Shown: positions 61,842 through 64,000 of the stretch, in pieces | Layout of the letters: each line of letters opens with the position of its first letter | Numbering within the stretch: position 1 is the first letter of the stretch | Source: Bacillota bacterium | GTDB lineage: Bacteria; Bacillota; UBA4882; UBA8346 | Direction: 5' to 3' | NCBI GenBank assembly: GCA_023415835.1 | Contig: JAEZJK010000045.1 | Location: forward strand, 1 to 64,000 | DNA: 64,000 nucleotides | Position numbers and translations under genes: made by a program | Notes under the pieces: model-generated | Database searches by the model: none | What the model was told of the DNA's origin: nothing | Seen by the model: only the letters and a program-made list of their open reading frames with translations

Positions 61842-61869
61842 TAATCGGATGAAGCATGGGTAAAGTTTA
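61842..61869 (-). promoter_or_regulatory. Candidate sigma-D promoter of the flgB operon
   Basis: TAAA (61869-61866), 16 bases, TCCGATTA (61849-61842). GCTTCATCCGAT (61855-61844) is identical to the core of the chemoreceptor promoter at 17727-17738. The rest of the 302-base gap shows no gene. Confidence 0.55.
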
Positions 61870-62092
61870 GTTTTTTTTAAAAGTTTTACCCGGCTTTTCA
61901 CTTATGTCTCAAGCCTCTACCCATGCCCTAGCCAAACTACCTAACAATCATCTAGCATTCTTCGCTATTCTCCAAGCAAATCCTGCTATATTGGTAACTT
62001 TTTGTGAAATTAATCTAAAAAATTATTGTTTCATAGAACTGCTTTTAATGGGAAAAACTATCCGGGCACCACTTAATGAGGAGTGAATCAAA

Positions 62093-62614
62093 TTGACCAA
62101 AGACGTCATCGCAGCCATCGAGGAACGGCGGAGCGTCCGCCGGTATGAAGCAACTCGCATTCCAGAGGCGACCATTGGCCGGATGTTGGAATCGGCCCAC
62201 CTGGCTCCCAGCGCCGGAAACCTGGAGCCCTGGAAGTTTGTTGTTGTTAGACGGGATGACTTGAAAGAACGATTAGTTCAGGCCGCCTTCGGCCAAGATT
62301 TTCTGGCCTCGGCTCCGGTCTGCATCGTAGTCTGCGCTGACCCGGCCCGTTCCGCTGCCCGGTACGGCCAACGCGGGGCCGAACTATACTGCCTCCAGGA
62401 CACCGCCGCCGCGGTTGAAAATTTGCTATTGACGGCTACCGCTTATGGCCTGGGAAGTTGTTGGGTGGGAGCCTTTGACGAAGAGCAGGTTAAGGAAACC
62501 CTCGGGTTAGGCGGCAATCTGAGGCCGGTGGCGATCATTCCCGTCGGGTATCCGGCGGAAGAGGCTGAGGTAATACCAAGGCGTTCGGTGGATGAGGTGA
62601 CGTTGATAATGTAA
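62093..62614 (+). CDS. Nitroreductase family protein
   Basis: A 173-residue FMN-dependent nitroreductase-like enzyme. The N-terminal IEERRSVRRYEATRIPE binds the FMN phosphate; APSAGNLEPWKFVVV and, near residue 125, YGLGSCWVGAF are family blocks. Such enzymes reduce nitro compounds, quinones or flavins with NAD(P)H; the physiological substrate is unknown. TTG start at 62093, after GAGGAG. It diverges from flgB and is slightly more GC-rich than its surroundings. Confidence 0.88.
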   Translation: MTKDVIAAIEERRSVRRYEATRIPEATIGRMLESAHLAPSAGNLEPWKFVVVRRDDLKERLVQAAFGQDFLASAPVCIVVCADPARSAARYGQRGAELYCLQDTAAAVENLLLTATAYGLGSCWVGAFDEEQVKETLGLGGNLRPVAIIPVGYPAEEAEVIPRRSVDEVTLIM

Positions 62615-62674
62615 GGGGGGAATTAAGCCGAAAGTCGAAAGTAAAGGGGTATGAAAATTGTAAATTGTAAATTT

Positions 62675-62771
62675 TAAAGGGTAAAGTGCAAAATCAAATT
62701 CCTTCAGCATTTAGAATTTGTTTTACCCTTTATGCTTTCACTTTACACTTCCTGAAATGATAAAGGGTAAA
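62675..62771. repeat. TAAAGGGTAAA repeats (three copies)
   Basis: Direct copies at 62675-62685 and 62761-62771 and an inverted copy at 62722-62732. The first two in opposite orientation can form a hairpin helped by CAAATTC/GAATTTG. The same 11-mer occurs at 21486-21496. Confidence 0.6.
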
Positions 62772-62829
62772 ATTTAAATTCACTTTTCATTACTTCGCTA
62801 TAGCCGTAACCATCCCACTGCTCCTATGA

Positions 62830-63081
62830 ATCACCAAACCGCAGAAAAAAATCATCCAACCACTCGAGAGAATCATAAAACTACCTGAAATAACGACTAA
62901 ACAGCAGAGAAAAGTGATCAAACGACCCGAAATAATTATGTAACATCATGAAATAATGGAAGAACTGCGTGAAATAATGATCAAACGATCCGAAATAACG
63001 ATCAAACTACTCGAAATAATCATGGAACCACCAAAAATAATGGAAGAACCCCATGAAATAATGACTAAACTACAAAAAAGA
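62830..63081. repeat. Tandem array of twelve 21-bp units
   Basis: Exactly 252 bases made of 12 units of 21, with consensus close to AT-N-ATCAAAC-N-A-NNN-GAAATA. The last five bases (AAATA or similar) are best conserved. There are no unique spacers, so this is not CRISPR. Because 21 is a multiple of three, each strand reads as seven-residue repeats; in the forward frame units resemble (I/M)IKRSEI, with one stop at 62941-62943. A start at 62956 gives a 42-residue heptad peptide. Confidence 0.88.
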
Positions 63082-63120
63082 TGATAGTCCCAAAAAATAT
63101 TAAAAAGGAGACTAAAAATT

Positions 63121-63264
63121 ATGAGCGTATCCAGAAATAAGGTTAACGACTTCCTAATGGCAACCAAAATCATGATCGAAAACAGCCTCTCCGACAACAC
63201 GGTCAAAACAGCGCTGGCAAGTTACGGTTACGACCGGTATCGGCTAGCAGGCCCAGGACCATAA
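63121..63264 (+). CDS. 47-residue hypothetical protein
   Basis: ATG at 63121 follows AGGAGA by nine bases and opens a frame ending with TAA at 63264. The product (MSVSRNKVNDFLMATKIMIE, then SLSDNTVKTALASYGYDRYR) looks like a real helical polypeptide with good codon use. It may be a short or truncated form of a longer family with an N-terminal helix pair ending in G-Y-D-x-x-R-L; I cannot name it. It lies 40 bases after the 21-bp array. Confidence 0.6.
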   Translation: MSVSRNKVNDFLMATKIMIENSLSDNTVKTALASYGYDRYRLAGPGP

Positions 63265-63414
63265 ACAATAACAATATGAATAAAACGACGATCAAATAGC
63301 ATTCTTCCGCTGTATGATTTCATCCCCTAATCTAAGGCTCTCGACAAACGAAGGCCGAGAAGCCCCGAAACCCGGCGAAAAGATGCTTGAACTTTAAACT
63401 TTAATCGTTCAACT

Positions 63415-64000
63415 TCACACTTTTGCCTGACTCGTAATCTCCACCACCGCCATTTCCAGTTCCAGCCGGGGTTCCCGCTGCCCCGTCTTGATCCTGTAAT
63501 CCGCCTGGAGCAGACGGTTCAATACCTTTTGAAGTTCAGGTAAAGTGAAAAACCGCGCCTGGCCGAAACTTTTTTCCGCGACGTAAGGGTTGATCCCTAA
63601 ATAATCAGCCAAACCTCGGGAAGTCATGCCCTGTTCTTTCGCTTCCAAGGCGGCGGCGATATTCCGAAACTGCCGCGATAGGGTAGCCAGAATTTTAAGT
63701 TCGTTTTCGCCGGAGTTTAATAACTCTTCCAAACGGGGTAGTCCCAATTTGGGATTTCTTCCGGCCACCGCATCAATCAGCCCGAAGATATCCGGCTCCG
63801 GTTCGCCCGGCAGCAAAGCTTCTAAATCGGCTTCAGTCAGCTTTCGGCTTTTGCCCATGAAAACAGCTAATTTCTCAAGCTCGGTCCGGATCCGGAGCAA
63901 ATCGGCGCCGGCCCGTTCCCCGATCAACCGCGCCTGTTCCGGCGATAATTCCAAACCAATTTTTTGAGCCCGCTGTTTGATCCAAACCGGCAGGTCGGCA
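63415..64000 (-). CDS. holA: DNA polymerase III delta subunit, 3' part
   Basis: The C-terminal 195 or so residues of the clamp-loader delta subunit; the 5' part lies beyond the window. Visible are DLPVWIKQRAQKIGLELSPE (lid domain), GADLLRIRTELEKLAVF, and the C-terminal collar helices with LSRQFRNIAAALEAKEQGM and LLQADYRIKTGQREPRLELE, all typical of HolA. It helps open the beta clamp during replication. The frame continues in phase to base 64000. Confidence 0.92.
   Translation of the reverse strand, partial: ADLPVWIKQRAQKIGLELSPEQARLIGERAGADLLRIRTELEKLAVFMGKSRKLTEADLEALLPGEPEPDIFGLIDAVAGRNPKLGLPRLEELLNSGENELKILATLSRQFRNIAAALEAKEQGMTSRGLADYLGINPYVAEKSFGQARFFTLPELQKVLNRLLQADYRIKTGQREPRLELEMAVVEITSQAKV

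Noticed and set aside
62830..63081. CRISPR array
   Set aside because: The 21-bp units are directly adjacent with no unique spacers, and no cas genes are nearby.
62946..63206. 86-residue minus-strand ORF of Ile/Ser-rich heptads
   Set aside because: It is the reverse reading of the 21-bp array and the 47-codon ORF; no ribosome site and odd composition.

Overview
The window looks like a chromosomal segment of a flagellated, endospore-forming member of the Bacillota (Firmicutes), clostridial rather than Bacillus-like. The evidence is a full sporulation set (spoIIGA, sigE, sigG, spoIIR), a Firmicutes-type flagellar switch with FliY, a CheC/CheD chemotaxis branch, SAM-I (S-box) riboswitches on methionine genes, frequent TTG/GTG starts behind strong GGAGG ribosome sites, and moderate AT richness. 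I cannot assign a genus from the sequence alone.

Left part (1-21,500), small units on both strands. Minus strand: azlC/azlD and an EamA exporter (149-2092). Then a GNAT protein (plus) and a 22-codon remnant of an Rrf2 regulator. Next is a sulfur amino acid block on the minus strand: cysK with a strong sigma-A promoter, metA behind a SAM-I riboswitch, and a metI-metC pair behind a second SAM-I riboswitch. After it come tRNA-Arg(TCT), an exported hypothetical protein, tRNA-Gly(TCC), a DUF523 protein and a zinc-ribbon protein (all minus), then a membrane metallophosphoesterase and an exported 18-repeat ankyrin protein (plus). A CDF metal exporter sits behind a NiCo riboswitch. A MFS transporter, a chemoreceptor with its own sigma-D-type promoter, a nitrilase-family amidase and a CorA transporter complete this part.

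Middle and right part (22,000-61,800). This is one nearly unbroken minus-strand block of about 40 kb. Read in the direction of transcription it runs flgB-flgC-fliE-fliF-fliG-fliH-fliI-fliJ-motE-like-fliK-flgD-(TIGR02530)-flgE, a strong hairpin, then flbD-motA-motB-fliL-fliM-fliY-cheY-fliO-fliP-fliQ-fliR-flhB-flhA-flhF-flhG-pilZ-cheA-cheW-cheC-cheD-sigD-fapA-(small protein)-swrB-like. It continues directly into division and sporulation genes: divIB-ftsZ-spoIIGA-sigE-(DJ-1 family)-sigG-spoIIR. Most neighbours overlap by 4-26 bases or are a few bases apart. The flagellar end opens with a sigma-D-like promoter that shares a 12-base core with the chemoreceptor promoter. The sporulation end carries a good sigma-F/sigma-G promoter ahead of sigG-spoIIR.

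Far right: a nitroreductase, a gene-poor patch with a 12-unit 21-bp tandem array followed by a 47-codon ORF, and the 3' part of holA running off the window edge.

The least explained items are two nested stem-loops in tandem between divIB and ftsZ (where ftsA is missing and FtsZ has a very short linker), a perfect Fur-box-like palindrome inside a SAM riboswitch expression platform, the decayed Rrf2 regulator beside cysK, the in-frame heptad-coding 21-bp array, and an 18-codon leader ORF coupled to the ankyrin gene.
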